Below are positions 12,058 through 21,084 of a stretch of 64,000 nt of DNA, one piece after another (position 1 is the first letter of the stretch; each line of letters opens with the position of its first letter). Source of the DNA: Haemophilus influenzae (GTDB taxonomy: Bacteria; Pseudomonadota; Gammaproteobacteria; Enterobacterales; Pasteurellaceae); assembly GCF_900475755.1 (NCBI RefSeq), contig NZ_LS483411.1:1736001-1800000 (forward strand), given 5' to 3'. Under the pieces are notes generated by a model, which ran no database searches, was not told the DNA's origin, and saw only the letters and a program-made list of their open reading frames with translations. A program made the position numbers and the translations under genes.

Positions 12058-13698
12058 ATGAAAAATAAAGAATTATTAGCAGAATTAAAAGCCTATTCGG
12101 ACAGCTTGCGACAAAAGGTCGAGGCAAAGTTTGAGGGGTGGGATGATTCTCTTGCTGCCATTAGTGAGCGACGCAAAAAGGTGCTAGATCCTGTTTCGGG
12201 CTATGACTTTTTTGTGTCGAATTACTTTCTGCATTATGTGCGTTCTCGCTCTCGTTCGCAGTTGCATAACTATCTTTTTGAGCAATTGCCACAAGTATTA
12301 CAACAGCCATCATCAGTGCATTTAGCCATTGCTGCGCCACGTGGTGAAGCTAAATCGACCTTGGTCTCCCAGCTCTTTACACTTTACTGTCTTGTGACAC
12401 AGAAAAAACGCTATGCGTTGATTGTGATGGATAGTATCGACCAAGCCTATCCAATGTTGGAAGCCATTAAAGTAGAGTTGGAATTTAACCAACGTTTGCG
12501 CATTGATTTCCCTGAAATAGCAGGACAAGGGCGTGTGTGGCAAGCGGCAACCATTATCACAAAAGCCAATCAAAAAGTGCAAGTAGCAGGCTCTGGCAAG
12601 AAATTGCGTGGTTTACGCCACGGTGCTTATCGTCCTGATTTGGTGGTACTGGATGATATTGAAAATGACGAACAAGTGCGTAGCCCTGAACAGCGTGACA
12701 AATTGCACGATTGGTTGAAGAAAACTGTCCTTCCGTTGGGCGCGGCTGGGGATAAGTTAGATGTAGTGTATATCGGGACTATTCTCCATTACGACAGTGT
12801 TTTAAACCGCACTTTATCGAGTAAAGCGTGGAAGACAGCCAAGTTTAAAGCCTTAATTCGTCAGCCTGATGATATGAGCCTATGGGATAAGTGGGAGGAC
12901 TTCTACTTAAACGAAGGCGAAGCGGTAGCTGATGCTTTCTATACGCAAAATCAAGCGGCAATGGATAAAGGTGCGGTAGTAAGCTGGGCTGCTCGCCCGA
13001 TTTTAACCTTGATGAAAATTCGCGCTCGTGATGGGCATGCCACCTTTGATTCTGAATATCAAAATGACCCGTTAAGCAGTGATGATGCGATGTTTGCTAA
13101 TAGTTTGACTTATTGGACGGAATTGCCAGCGAATTTAATTTATTTCGGTGCACTTGACCCATCCTTAGGAAAAGCAGGGGCAAGCAGAGACCCCTCTGCC
13201 ATTTTAGTGGGCGGATATCATCGAGAAACAGGCAAGTTATATGTGGTGGAAGCGCAAGTGAAAAAACGTCTGCCTGATTTAATTATTGAAGATGTGATCC
13301 GTATGCAGAAGCAATACCACTGTCAGCGTTGGTTTGTTGAAACGGTGCAATTCCAAGAGTTTTTAAAAGATGAATTAGTGAAACGCTCGGCACAACGTGG
13401 CATTCCTGTTCCAGCGACGGCGACTAAACCAAATACAGACAAAATGTTGCGTATTGAGAGCCTACAACCCCACATGGCAAATAGTTTAATTTTGTTGCAT
13501 AGCTCGCAAGCTACACTGATTTCCCAGTTACGCCATTTCCCGAAAGCAGACCATGATGATGGCCCGGATGCGCTGGAAATGTTGTGGCGTAATGCAGTGG
13601 GTAGTTCGGCAGCGATTGAGTGGATTGGGTTGGATCAGTTGGATACGTTTGATGTGGAAGATGAAGACGATGATCTTTATTCGTTTTGGCGAGATTAA
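12058..13698 (+). CDS. Phage terminase large subunit (Mu gp28-like)
   Basis: DNA packaging motor, 546 residues. ATPase domain: APRGEAKST is the Walker A variant (about residue 91), LVVLDDIEND the Walker B (about 195). A C-terminal RNase H-like nuclease domain starts at GALDPSLGKAGASRDPSA and carries later acidic residues (DHDDGPDALEML). ATG at 12058 is chosen over an ATG at 11965 in the same frame, because the upstream part would cross the hairpin region and has no phage-like content. A weak GGAGA ribosome site precedes it. Confidence 0.9.
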   Translation: MKNKELLAELKAYSDSLRQKVEAKFEGWDDSLAAISERRKKVLDPVSGYDFFVSNYFLHYVRSRSRSQLHNYLFEQLPQVLQQPSSVHLAIAAPRGEAKSTLVSQLFTLYCLVTQKKRYALIVMDSIDQAYPMLEAIKVELEFNQRLRIDFPEIAGQGRVWQAATIITKANQKVQVAGSGKKLRGLRHGAYRPDLVVLDDIENDEQVRSPEQRDKLHDWLKKTVLPLGAAGDKLDVVYIGTILHYDSVLNRTLSSKAWKTAKFKALIRQPDDMSLWDKWEDFYLNEGEAVADAFYTQNQAAMDKGAVVSWAARPILTLMKIRARDGHATFDSEYQNDPLSSDDAMFANSLTYWTELPANLIYFGALDPSLGKAGASRDPSAILVGGYHRETGKLYVVEAQVKKRLPDLIIEDVIRMQKQYHCQRWFVETVQFQEFLKDELVKRSAQRGIPVPATATKPNTDKMLRIESLQPHMANSLILLHSSQATLISQLRHFPKADHDDGPDALEMLWRNAVGSSAAIEWIGLDQLDTFDVEDEDDDLYSFWRD

Positions 13699-13778
13699 TT
13701 GAAATCGGGTTTCGCCGATGGCGACCTACTTTTATGAAAGTGCGGTTGGTTTTTTTAGGGAGTTTTAAGGTGGGTTAA

Positions 13779-15401
13779 ATGGGATTTTTAGATAAGGTTA
13801 AAGGGCTTTTAAAAGGTGACAATACTGAGCCGACGCAAACTGATGAAGCGCAAGTAACGGCATCAGGTCGTGTATTAGATGATCACCCCTCTGCAAAAAT
13901 TACGCCTTCAAAATTAAAGCAGATTTTAGAGGATGCCGAAAACGGTGATATTCAGGCGCAGCATCAACTTTTCATGGATATTGAAGAGCAAGATAGCAGC
14001 ATTGCCGCCAATATGATGACACGTAAGCGTTCAGTGCTTACGCTAGATTGGCGTATTGTTGAACCACGTAATGCGACACCAGCGGAAGAAAAATTGCAAG
14101 CCGAGATTGATGAGTTATTTTATCAATATCCCAATCTTGAAGACTTGTTTATCGATTTAATGGATGCTGTGGGACACGGTTTTTCCGCGTTGGAAATTCA
14201 ATGGGCTCAGGTGGATGGCAAATGGGTTCCAAAAGGCTTTAAACCTTGTCCGCAGTCTTGGTTTAAATTGGATAAAGACGATAGTTTATTATTACGCACG
14301 CCAGCCAATCAAATGGGTGAGCCATTACGTCCTTTTGGGTGGGTGGTGCATCGCCATAAATCTCGTTCGACACAGTTGGCTCGTGATGGCTTATATCGCA
14401 CTTTAGCGTGGCTTTATATGTATAAGCATTATTCTGTGCGTGATTTTGCCGAGTTTTTAGAGCTTTATGGTATGCCGATTCGCATTGGTAAATATGGTGC
14501 CGGTGCCACTAATGCGGAGAAACGCACATTATTGCGTGCGTTGGCTGAAATTGGGCATAACGCAGCAGGCATTATGCCTGAATCGATGCAGATTGAACTG
14601 CATAATGTCGCTAATGCGGGTGCTACATCGGGTAATAATCCATTTTTACAAATGGTTGATTGGTGTGAGAAATCTATTGCTCGGTTGATTTTGGGGCAAA
14701 CTTTAACATCAGGGGCGGATGGTAAAAGCTCCACCAATGCGTTAGGTAATGTGCATAATGAAGTGCGTCGTGATTTGATGATTAGCGATGCGAAACAGAT
14801 TGCACAAACCATCACTCAACAAATCATTTTGCCGTATTTGCAAATTAATGTTGATCCGAATATTGCGCCACATCGTATCCCTTATTTTGAGTTTGACACA
14901 AAAGAATATGAAGATTTATCGGTCTTTGCAGAAGCCATCCCTAAACTTACGGGCATTGGCGTGCAGATTTCTGAAAGTTGGGTGCGGGATAAATTAGGAA
15001 TTCCTGAACCGCAGGAAGGCGAACTGATTTTAAGCACACCGCAAGGCGAGAAAACGGACGAAAAAACGACCGCACTTTCTGCCGTATTTAATCACGGCAA
15101 AGGCTGTACTTGCGGTTGTCGTGCTGCTGTGTTGTCGGCGCAGAATGGTAAAAAGGACGAACAAGATGAATTAGACGGTTTGATTGATGATGCACTGGCA
15201 AATGCGGATTTTAATCAACAGCTTGATCCTATGATGAAACAAATTGTAGGCGTGGTCATGGCAAGTGAAAGCTATGATGAAGCACAGGAAAAACTGATCG
15301 CACTTTATCCTGATTTAACCAGTGAAAGCCATCAAGCCTATTTGGCAAGTGCGGTATTTTTAGCTGATTTATTAGGAGCAGCCAATGCCGAGCGCACCTA
15401 A
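13779..15401 (+). CDS. Portal protein (DUF935, Mu gp29-like)
   Basis: 540 residues, forms the dodecameric portal through which DNA enters the head. The sequence has the DUF935 features: SSIAANMMTRKRSVLTLDW near residue 75, the RDFAEFLELYGMPIRIGKY segment and LILGQTLTSGADGKSS. Position after the terminase and before the head morphogenesis gene fits Mu order. It overlaps the next gene by 17 bases. The C terminus has a short cysteine cluster (CTCGC) common in Haemophilus homologues. Confidence 0.9.
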   Translation: MGFLDKVKGLLKGDNTEPTQTDEAQVTASGRVLDDHPSAKITPSKLKQILEDAENGDIQAQHQLFMDIEEQDSSIAANMMTRKRSVLTLDWRIVEPRNATPAEEKLQAEIDELFYQYPNLEDLFIDLMDAVGHGFSALEIQWAQVDGKWVPKGFKPCPQSWFKLDKDDSLLLRTPANQMGEPLRPFGWVVHRHKSRSTQLARDGLYRTLAWLYMYKHYSVRDFAEFLELYGMPIRIGKYGAGATNAEKRTLLRALAEIGHNAAGIMPESMQIELHNVANAGATSGNNPFLQMVDWCEKSIARLILGQTLTSGADGKSSTNALGNVHNEVRRDLMISDAKQIAQTITQQIILPYLQINVDPNIAPHRIPYFEFDTKEYEDLSVFAEAIPKLTGIGVQISESWVRDKLGIPEPQEGELILSTPQGEKTDEKTTALSAVFNHGKGCTCGCRAAVLSAQNGKKDEQDELDGLIDDALANADFNQQLDPMMKQIVGVVMASESYDEAQEKLIALYPDLTSESHQAYLASAVFLADLLGAANAERT

Positions 15402-16692
15402 GTTTGCCATTGGTGTAGAACCCAAACAAGCCATTGAGTTTTTGCGCCAAAAGAAAATGCTTGCCAGCAAGGTGTTAGTAAAAGAAATGCAGGATAGCGC
15501 ATTGGCACGTGCCACGACGATTGCGCGCTTAACTAGCCTTGATATGACAAAGGATATTTACCAATCTTTAGAAACCGCTATGCGTGAGGGCAAAGGCTTT
15601 CACGCTTGGAAAAAAGAACTGGTGAGTGAATTTGAACGCAAAAGCTGGATTTTTGGGAAAGATCCGTCTATTCGTGGTATTGATGGGCATTTACTGGCAG
15701 ATCCAAAAACAGGGGAATATTTTGGCACGCCGCGTCGGTTAAATACGATTTATCGTGTCAATATGCAGTCAGCTTATTCGGCTGCGCGTTATCAACGCTT
15801 GCGTGATAACGTGGATAATCGCCCTTATTGGCAATATTCCGCCGTGGGTGATGCGCGTACTCGCCCTGCCCATTTAGCATTGAGCGGTAAGGTGTATCGT
15901 TATGATGATCCGTTTTGGGCGACATTCTATCCGCCTAATGGGTTTAATTGTCGCTGTACGGTGATTGCGTTAGGCGATAGAGATTTGAAACGCCGTGGGA
16001 TTGATAAGCCTGACGATAGTTCTGAATTTTTGGTGGAAGTAGAACGCCCTGCGGATAAGCAAGGTAATCGTGAAAAGACGGTAGGGTTTAAATTACCTGA
16101 TGGCACGGTACGTGTGACGGATAAAGGCTTTGATTACAATGTAGGGCGATTAAACTACAAGCCTAATTTGGATCTTTATCCTGAAAAACTGGCGCATGCG
16201 TTTGCGAAGGTTGAGATGAAAGGTGGGGAGTTTAAGCACGATTTTGAATTTTTGGCAAAGCATGTGGCGGAGATGAAACAAACGCTCAGCCCAGATGGAA
16301 AAAAACTCACTGCTGATCAAATGTTACAGGTGCGTGATAGCCTTACCAAAAATTTTAAATTTGCAGCAGGTGTCTTGAGTGCGGAAAGTAAGGATTTATT
16401 GAAAAGCAAAACTGGCACAGTGTGGCTTTCTGATGATACTTTAATTAAGCAATTTAATAGTCGTGATGGGCAAGATTTTGGGATTGATGAGTATGAGGCG
16501 TTGCCAGATATCATCAATTCTCCCGAGCATTTACTACAAGTGAAAGATTTTGCAGATCGTTACACCTTTATTCGACAAGGGAAAATGCTTGTAGTGAAAA
16601 TATTACCAAAAGAAATCTTTGTGCTGTCGTTTAGACGAATAAAAGACAAAGAGCTTAAAAAGCTATTAGAAAAGGATTACGCACCTAGGTAG
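15385..16692 (+). CDS. Minor head morphogenesis protein (Mu gp30/F-like) with C-terminal nuclease-like domain
   Basis: 435 residues. Residues about 50-220 are the SPP1 gp7/Mu F head morphogenesis domain: YRVNMQSAYSAARY, VGDARTRPAHLALSGKVY and FYPPNGFNCRCTVIAL. After a linker, the last 110 residues (VWLSDDTLIKQF, DEYEALPDIINSPE, and RYTFIRQGKMLVVKI) resemble the phage-encoded Barnase/EndoU/ColicinE5/RelE-like (PBECR) nuclease domains that are often fused to this protein and injected with DNA. The domain call is by pattern only. Confidence 0.82.
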   Translation: MPSAPKFAIGVEPKQAIEFLRQKKMLASKVLVKEMQDSALARATTIARLTSLDMTKDIYQSLETAMREGKGFHAWKKELVSEFERKSWIFGKDPSIRGIDGHLLADPKTGEYFGTPRRLNTIYRVNMQSAYSAARYQRLRDNVDNRPYWQYSAVGDARTRPAHLALSGKVYRYDDPFWATFYPPNGFNCRCTVIALGDRDLKRRGIDKPDDSSEFLVEVERPADKQGNREKTVGFKLPDGTVRVTDKGFDYNVGRLNYKPNLDLYPEKLAHAFAKVEMKGGEFKHDFEFLAKHVAEMKQTLSPDGKKLTADQMLQVRDSLTKNFKFAAGVLSAESKDLLKSKTGTVWLSDDTLIKQFNSRDGQDFGIDEYEALPDIINSPEHLLQVKDFADRYTFIRQGKMLVVKILPKEIFVLSFRRIKDKELKKLLEKDYAPR

Positions 16693-16814
16693 GGCTCCCC
16701 ACACCTACACACAGTCCCGAGTCTATTTCACCTCTTCGCTTGCGATCTGGGAGATTCATCGCTTTTCTAAGTGCGTAGCAAAATATACCCCTGTTTATAG
16801 GTAAAAGCAACATT

Positions 16815-17231
16815 ATGATCGAAATTGAAATCAATAATGCGCAAGAAGTTGCCGTACTGCTTGAACGATTAGCGCAAGTCACGGCTCATCGTACTCCTTT
16901 AATGCGTAAAATTGCTGGTAAGATGGAATCGGCTGTCGCGCAGAACTTTGAAGTGGGTGGTCGCCCAAAATGGTTGGGGCTTAAATATCGCCAAGGCACA
17001 CCTTTAGTGAATTCGGAACGGTTGATGGAGAGCATCACTTCCGAATATAACAACGATGAAGTCATTGTGGGGACGAATGAGCCTTACGCGGCTATTCATC
17101 AATTCGGGGGGAAAGCAGGACGAGGTCGTAAAGTAGAGATTCCAGCACGCCCTTTCTTGATTTTAACACCTCAAGATGAAGCGGATATTTTGGAAGATAT
17201 ACAAGACTACCTCCAACGCTTAATTAAATAA
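16815..17231 (+). CDS. Phage virion morphogenesis protein (Mu gpG-like)
   Basis: 138 residues of the phage virion morphogenesis family (Mu G, P2 S type), thought to act in tail completion or head-tail joining. Typical features: FEVGGRPKWLGL near residue 50, then a YAAIHQFGGKAGRG segment and IPARPFL(I)L near the end. It follows a 122-base gap without clear genes. A hairpin terminator lies just after the stop. Confidence 0.88.
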   Translation: MIEIEINNAQEVAVLLERLAQVTAHRTPLMRKIAGKMESAVAQNFEVGGRPKWLGLKYRQGTPLVNSERLMESITSEYNNDEVIVGTNEPYAAIHQFGGKAGRGRKVEIPARPFLILTPQDEADILEDIQDYLQRLIK

Positions 17232-17235
17232 ATCA

Positions 17236-17272
17236 GAAAATCGCTCTAAATCGCACGTAGGGCGATTTTTTT
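17236..17272 (+). terminator. Terminator after gpG-like gene
   Basis: AAAATCGC and GCGATTTTTTT pair around CTCTAAATCGCACGTAGG, giving a stem followed by a seven-T run. It separates the first packaging and head genes from the protease-scaffold group. Confidence 0.8.
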
Positions 17273-17513
17273 ACTTTTAGGGTATAAGATTTCATCTTTA
17301 AATTTTTAAAACAATTTAAAACGGTTTTAAAGCGTTTTAAAATGGGTTTAGGTTGTTTTCAATCATTCAATCTTTCACGTCTTTAATCTGAGGCTTGTTC
17401 CTCATTGTCTAACATTTCAAATGATTTGGTTGCGCTGAAGCCAGTCATCTCTTGTTATCTCGTTCAATTCGATATTCTGCCATCCTAAATTGAGTTTTTA
17501 AGGATGGTTTCAG
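17273..17513. other. Gap before the protease gene
   Basis: About 240 bases without a convincing gene. Several TTTTAAA blocks occur (17300-17342), and GGATGG near the end supplies a possible ribosome site. A late promoter is likely because a terminator lies just upstream, but I cannot place one. Confidence 0.35.
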
Positions 17514-18551
17514 ATGAAATTAACCGTTGCCGCTTGTAGTTTTGAAATTGATAAGGCGAAGTATGGTCGTATCCAACTTTTACCTTATGGCAAATTTCGC
17601 GCCACAGACGGCAGACCAACCGATGTGGAGGCATGGTATGTAACAGATACAAATGGCGCGGATGTGGTGGCGTTGGCAAATAATCAACGCAATCCCCTCC
17701 CTATTGACTACGAACACCAAATTATTCACTCCCTAAAAAATGGCAAAGAAGCACCGAGTGCGGGCTGGATGGAATATTTCTATTTTACCCCACAAGGGAT
17801 TTTTGCTGATGTGCGTTGGACTGATAAAGCCGCAGACTATATCAAAAATGGCGAATATCGTTATATCTCGGCTGTGTTTGCTTACGACACAGAGGGCTAT
17901 GTTCGCAAGATCTTTCATGCTGCATTAACCAATACGCCTGCTTTAGATGGCATGGAGGAAGCAATGGTGGCAGCCAGCGTGAATTTGTTACAAGAGGACA
18001 ATCCAATGGATAAAAAATTATTAGCAGCATTATGCACACTGTTTGTTTTAAAAGCAGATGCAAGTGAGGCTGACATTACGGAGAAAGTGACCGCACTTTC
18101 GGCAGCTAAAGGCGATAGCTCTGTGGACGTGTTAGATGTTTACGCAAAATTAGCTGAAAAAGAACAATCGGTAGCAGCGTTATCCACACAAGTGGGCAAT
18201 CCTGATCCTGCTAAATTTGTGCCAGTCGAACAGATAGCCGCATTACAGGCTGATTTTAATGCGCTTAAAACATCTGTAGAAGCGGACAAGAAAGCGGCAT
18301 TGATCACAGCGGCATTATCGCAAGGCAAACTGGCTCCTGCATTAAAAGATTGGGCGCAAAGTTTATCTGTTGAGGCATTAAGTGCTTACTTAGAAAAAGC
18401 ACCTGCAATGGCCGCATTAAGTGGTGAGCCACAAGCAAAAGGCGATCCAGAGCAGAAAGTGGCAGCGTTAAGTGCTGCAGAGAGTGCCGCAGCAAAAGCG
18501 TTAGGCTTAAGCGAAAAAGATTATATGGCAACCTATAAGGAGCAAAAATAA
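17514..18551 (+). CDS. Prohead protease with embedded scaffold (Mu gpI/gpZ-like)
   Basis: 345 residues. The N-terminal 160 residues form the Mu I-type protease domain (LPIDYEHQ near residue 62 and HAALTNTPALDGMEE near 137 are the conserved core). The rest is Ala/Lys/Glu-rich, mostly helical, as in scaffolds. In Mu, scaffold Z is made from an internal start in the same frame; here an ATG at 18006 follows AAGAGGACAATCC and would yield a 181-residue scaffold. Stop overlaps the major head gene start by one base. Confidence 0.88.
   Translation: MKLTVAACSFEIDKAKYGRIQLLPYGKFRATDGRPTDVEAWYVTDTNGADVVALANNQRNPLPIDYEHQIIHSLKNGKEAPSAGWMEYFYFTPQGIFADVRWTDKAADYIKNGEYRYISAVFAYDTEGYVRKIFHAALTNTPALDGMEEAMVAASVNLLQEDNPMDKKLLAALCTLFVLKADASEADITEKVTALSAAKGDSSVDVLDVYAKLAEKEQSVAALSTQVGNPDPAKFVPVEQIAALQADFNALKTSVEADKKAALITAALSQGKLAPALKDWAQSLSVEALSAYLEKAPAMAALSGEPQAKGDPEQKVAALSAAESAAAKALGLSEKDYMATYKEQK
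18006..18551 (+). CDS. Predicted internally initiated scaffold protein (gpZ-like)
   Basis: In-frame product of the protease gene starting MDKKLLAALCTLFVLKADAS, 181 residues. The AGAGG six to ten bases upstream of the ATG is a fair ribosome site. It is inferred from the known Mu I/Z arrangement and the helical, low-complexity content. Confidence 0.55.
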   Translation: MDKKLLAALCTLFVLKADASEADITEKVTALSAAKGDSSVDVLDVYAKLAEKEQSVAALSTQVGNPDPAKFVPVEQIAALQADFNALKTSVEADKKAALITAALSQGKLAPALKDWAQSLSVEALSAYLEKAPAMAALSGEPQAKGDPEQKVAALSAAESAAAKALGLSEKDYMATYKEQK

Positions 18552-19474
18552 TGGATAAATTCAAAAAATCGGAACTTTTAAAAGCCCTTGATGAAGCCTT
18601 TAAAAAAGACTTTACAAGCGGTTTAAACGTGATTAATCCTCAATGGTCAGAAATTGCGATGAAGATTGCAAGTTCTACCGAAACCAATACTTACGGTTGG
18701 TTAGGGCATTTCCCAAAATTGCAAGAATGGGTGGGTAAACGTCGTTTACGCAAAATGCAAGCGCAAGGTATGCAAGTATCGAATAAGTTGTTTGAAAGCA
18801 CTGTTGCTATCCCTCGCACCAATATTGAAGACGACCAGGTCGGCTTATTTAGTCCGATGGTAAAACAAATGGGACAAAGTGCGGCGGAATTACCTGATGA
18901 TTTAGTCTTTGGCTTAATTAAACAAGGTAAAAGCACCCTTTGCTATGACGGGCAGAATTTCTTTGATGATGATCATCCTGTGTTTGCGGAAGTCGATGGC
19001 ACAGGCAATCAAACCACGCAAAGTAATATTACCAAAGGCAGTGCAGCAGGAAAACCAGCGTTTTATTTGTTGGATACGACGAATGCCGTGAAGCCATTTA
19101 TTTGGCAAGAACGCTTAACCCCTGAAATTGAGACGAAATTTGATCCGTCTAAATCCGATACGGTATTTATGGAAGATACCTATATTTGGGGCGTGCGTGC
19201 GCGTGGTAATGCAGGTTTTGCATTCTGGCAACTTGCTCATCGTGTAGAAGACAGCGAATTAACTGAAGAGGTCTTAATGGGCGTGTTGGCAAAAATGAAA
19301 TCCTTAAAAGGCGATGGCGGCAAGTTATTGAACATTCGCCCAAATGTGATTTTAGTGCCACCTACACTTGAATATACAGCAAAACGTTTAGTGGAAGCCG
19401 ATATTATCAACGGTACCAGCAATGTGTTGAAAGGGACGCTTAAAGTGATGGTGTCTTCACAGATTGTGGAGTAA
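18551..19474 (+). CDS. Major head subunit (Mu gpT-like)
   Basis: 307 residues, matching the usual length of Mu-like major capsid proteins. Landmarks are YGWLGHFPKLQEWVGKRRL near residue 55 and FFDDDHPV near 138, both conserved in the Mu gpT family. It forms the icosahedral head shell after protease processing. One-base overlap with the protease-scaffold gene couples translation. A strong hairpin without T-run follows. Confidence 0.93.
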   Translation: MDKFKKSELLKALDEAFKKDFTSGLNVINPQWSEIAMKIASSTETNTYGWLGHFPKLQEWVGKRRLRKMQAQGMQVSNKLFESTVAIPRTNIEDDQVGLFSPMVKQMGQSAAELPDDLVFGLIKQGKSTLCYDGQNFFDDDHPVFAEVDGTGNQTTQSNITKGSAAGKPAFYLLDTTNAVKPFIWQERLTPEIETKFDPSKSDTVFMEDTYIWGVRARGNAGFAFWQLAHRVEDSELTEEVLMGVLAKMKSLKGDGGKLLNIRPNVILVPPTLEYTAKRLVEADIINGTSNVLKGTLKVMVSSQIVE

Positions 19475-19486
19475 TCCGTCTCTTTT

Positions 19487-19522
19487 CTTGCCTTCCCCCA
19501 CTTACGAGGGAAGGCAAGAAAT
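19487..19522 (+). promoter_or_regulatory. Long hairpin after the major head gene
   Basis: TTCTTGCCTTCCC (19487-19499) pairs perfectly with GGGAAGGCAAGAA (19510-19522) around a ten-base loop. There is no T-run, so it is more likely to protect the abundant capsid mRNA from 3' exonucleases than to terminate fully. Confidence 0.7.
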
Positions 19523-19537
19523 GACTAGGAGGAAACT

Positions 19538-19843
19538 ATGGCAAAGAAACAGCAAAACAAGACAGACGATGAAGTGAAAACCGATTCTGCGGAAAACACC
19601 ACAGAAACCGACCGCACTTTAGACGAGTTGGATGACACGCCCAAAGGTAGTGATGCGATTCATCCTATTGCCTATGCGGTAAGGTTACGTGCAATTCATC
19701 CGCAAGCCTCTTATGGTCGCTGCGGCTATCGTTTTAACAAAGAAAGTTCGGTGGAAATTCCAGTTGAAAACTTGACAGGTGAGCAAGTCATTATGCTTGC
19801 TGAAGACCCATGGTTAGAACTTATTCCCATCTGCGATAAATAA
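19538..19843 (+). CDS. Mu gp35-like protein
   Basis: 101 residues. The first 45 are acidic and disordered (many Lys, Asp, Thr, Glu); the remainder (IAYAVRLRAIHPQASYGRCGYRFNKE) is the conserved part of proteins at this site in Haemophilus Mu-like phages. Good SD (AGGAGG) before ATG. Function is unknown; position suggests a head or connector role. Confidence 0.75.
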   Translation: MAKKQQNKTDDEVKTDSAENTTETDRTLDELDDTPKGSDAIHPIAYAVRLRAIHPQASYGRCGYRFNKESSVEIPVENLTGEQVIMLAEDPWLELIPICDK

Positions 19844-19852
19844 GGATGAGTG

Positions 19853-20284
19853 ATGCATTACGCCAGTGCAGAAGATTTTGTGTTACGTGTAGGGGAAGTG
19901 CAAGCCATTGAGCTGACCGACCTCGATTTGACTGGGCAAGTTAATGACAATTTGCTTGATGTCGCATTGTCTGACAGCTCAAGCCAAATTGATGGTTATT
20001 TGGCAGCACGTTATACCCTCCCTCTTGTGAGTGTGCCACAAAACTTAGTGCGACTTTGTTGTGATTTGGCTCGTTATCGTTTAGCGAGTATGTCTCATGT
20101 GACGATTACAGAAGAAATTATTACCCGATATAAATTAAGTTTAAAAGAACTTGAGGATATTAGTGTGGGTAAGATTTCGCTTGGGTTGCCGCCTACAGAG
20201 AATAATGATGCCAACGAACACGACAATGGCGTGATTTTTACTAATCCGAAAAACAGGATTTTTGCGCGTGATCACTCAAATTGA
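19853..20284 (+). CDS. DUF1320 protein (Mu gp36-like)
   Basis: 143 residues of the gp36/DUF1320 family, likely a head-tail connector. Hallmarks: the opening MHYASAEDFVLRVGE and SQIDGYLAARYTLPL near residue 45, with a helical CCDLARYRLAS segment. ATG 19853 is favoured over GTG 19850 because AAGGA is at proper spacing. It overlaps the next gene. Confidence 0.85.
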   Translation: MHYASAEDFVLRVGEVQAIELTDLDLTGQVNDNLLDVALSDSSSQIDGYLAARYTLPLVSVPQNLVRLCCDLARYRLASMSHVTITEEIITRYKLSLKELEDISVGKISLGLPPTENNDANEHDNGVIFTNPKNRIFARDHSN

Positions 20285-20930
20285 AAATGCTCTTGTAGAA
20301 CGCCTACAGCGTGGCTTAGGGCGTTTAGTCAATACCGTTAAAAGCTACGGTGGCGAGCTCGATGATGAAAGTCTTGGGACATCACGTTTGCCGATGTGTT
20401 TAGTCACTTTTGGGGGCGCACGTATCGAACGTATGGGCACTAATTTGAAGCGTCATCAATCCACAGCAAACTTTGTCATTATCGTGGCAGTAAATAGCTT
20501 GCGTAGCAATATTGCTGCACGACAAGGCGGAGCTGATAAACGAGAGGTGGGCGTTAATCAGTTGATTACAGCAGTACGCCGTTTGTTAGATGCGCAAACC
20601 TTGGGGCAATTAGTCAAGCCATTGAAACCGACAAGGGTGCGTACGCTCTTTAATAATGCCACTTTTAAAGGTGGGGCGATAACGGCTTATGCGATTGAGT
20701 ATGACGCAGTCTATGACGATTTGAGCCCATTAGAAGATGGCCGTTATCCTGAAATGACGCAGGATAGCAAAAATCCTGATTATTTGTTTACGCATTATCA
20801 TGGCGAGCTATCGCCACCAGATCCGATGTTAGAACGTATTGGTAACAACATTTATGACCCAATAAGCGGTGCCAAAGTGCCGTTTGAGGTGGAGACACAA
20901 AATGAAAGTGAAAGCAGCAATAGGCATTAA
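20268..20930 (+). CDS. Mu gp37-like protein (DUF1834)
   Basis: 220 residues from the GTG at 20268 (TTG at 20262 is an alternative two codons earlier). The start ITQIENALVERLQRGLGRLV and central RHQSTANFVIIVAVNSL segment are typical of gp37 family proteins, thought to be tail terminator or neck proteins. It overlaps the gp36-like gene by 17 bases and the next by 29, so this block is tightly coupled. Confidence 0.82.
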   Translation: MITQIENALVERLQRGLGRLVNTVKSYGGELDDESLGTSRLPMCLVTFGGARIERMGTNLKRHQSTANFVIIVAVNSLRSNIAARQGGADKREVGVNQLITAVRRLLDAQTLGQLVKPLKPTRVRTLFNNATFKGGAITAYAIEYDAVYDDLSPLEDGRYPEMTQDSKNPDYLFTHYHGELSPPDPMLERIGNNIYDPISGAKVPFEVETQNESESSNRH

Positions 20931-21084
20931 GGTGCCGATGGAACATCAGCCTTATACCTATATTGAACAAGTACCGGTAGAGGTAGAGCCGTCGATTTAT
21001 TATCAACGTCGTATTAATGATGGCGATTTGATTGTAATCACAGCAACACGTTCTCGTAAAGAAAAGGAGAAAGACAATGGCTGA
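20902..21084 (+). CDS. DUF2635 small protein (Mu gp38-like)
   Basis: 60 residues, starting MKVKAAIGIKVPMEH. It matches the short DUF2635 type (a compact VPxExxPYxYIE core and IYYQRRINDGDLI). The function is unknown; it always sits immediately before the sheath gene in Mu-like phages. It overlaps both neighbours, ending eight bases inside the sheath gene. Confidence 0.8.
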   Translation: MKVKAAIGIKVPMEHQPYTYIEQVPVEVEPSIYYQRRINDGDLIVITATRSRKEKEKDNG

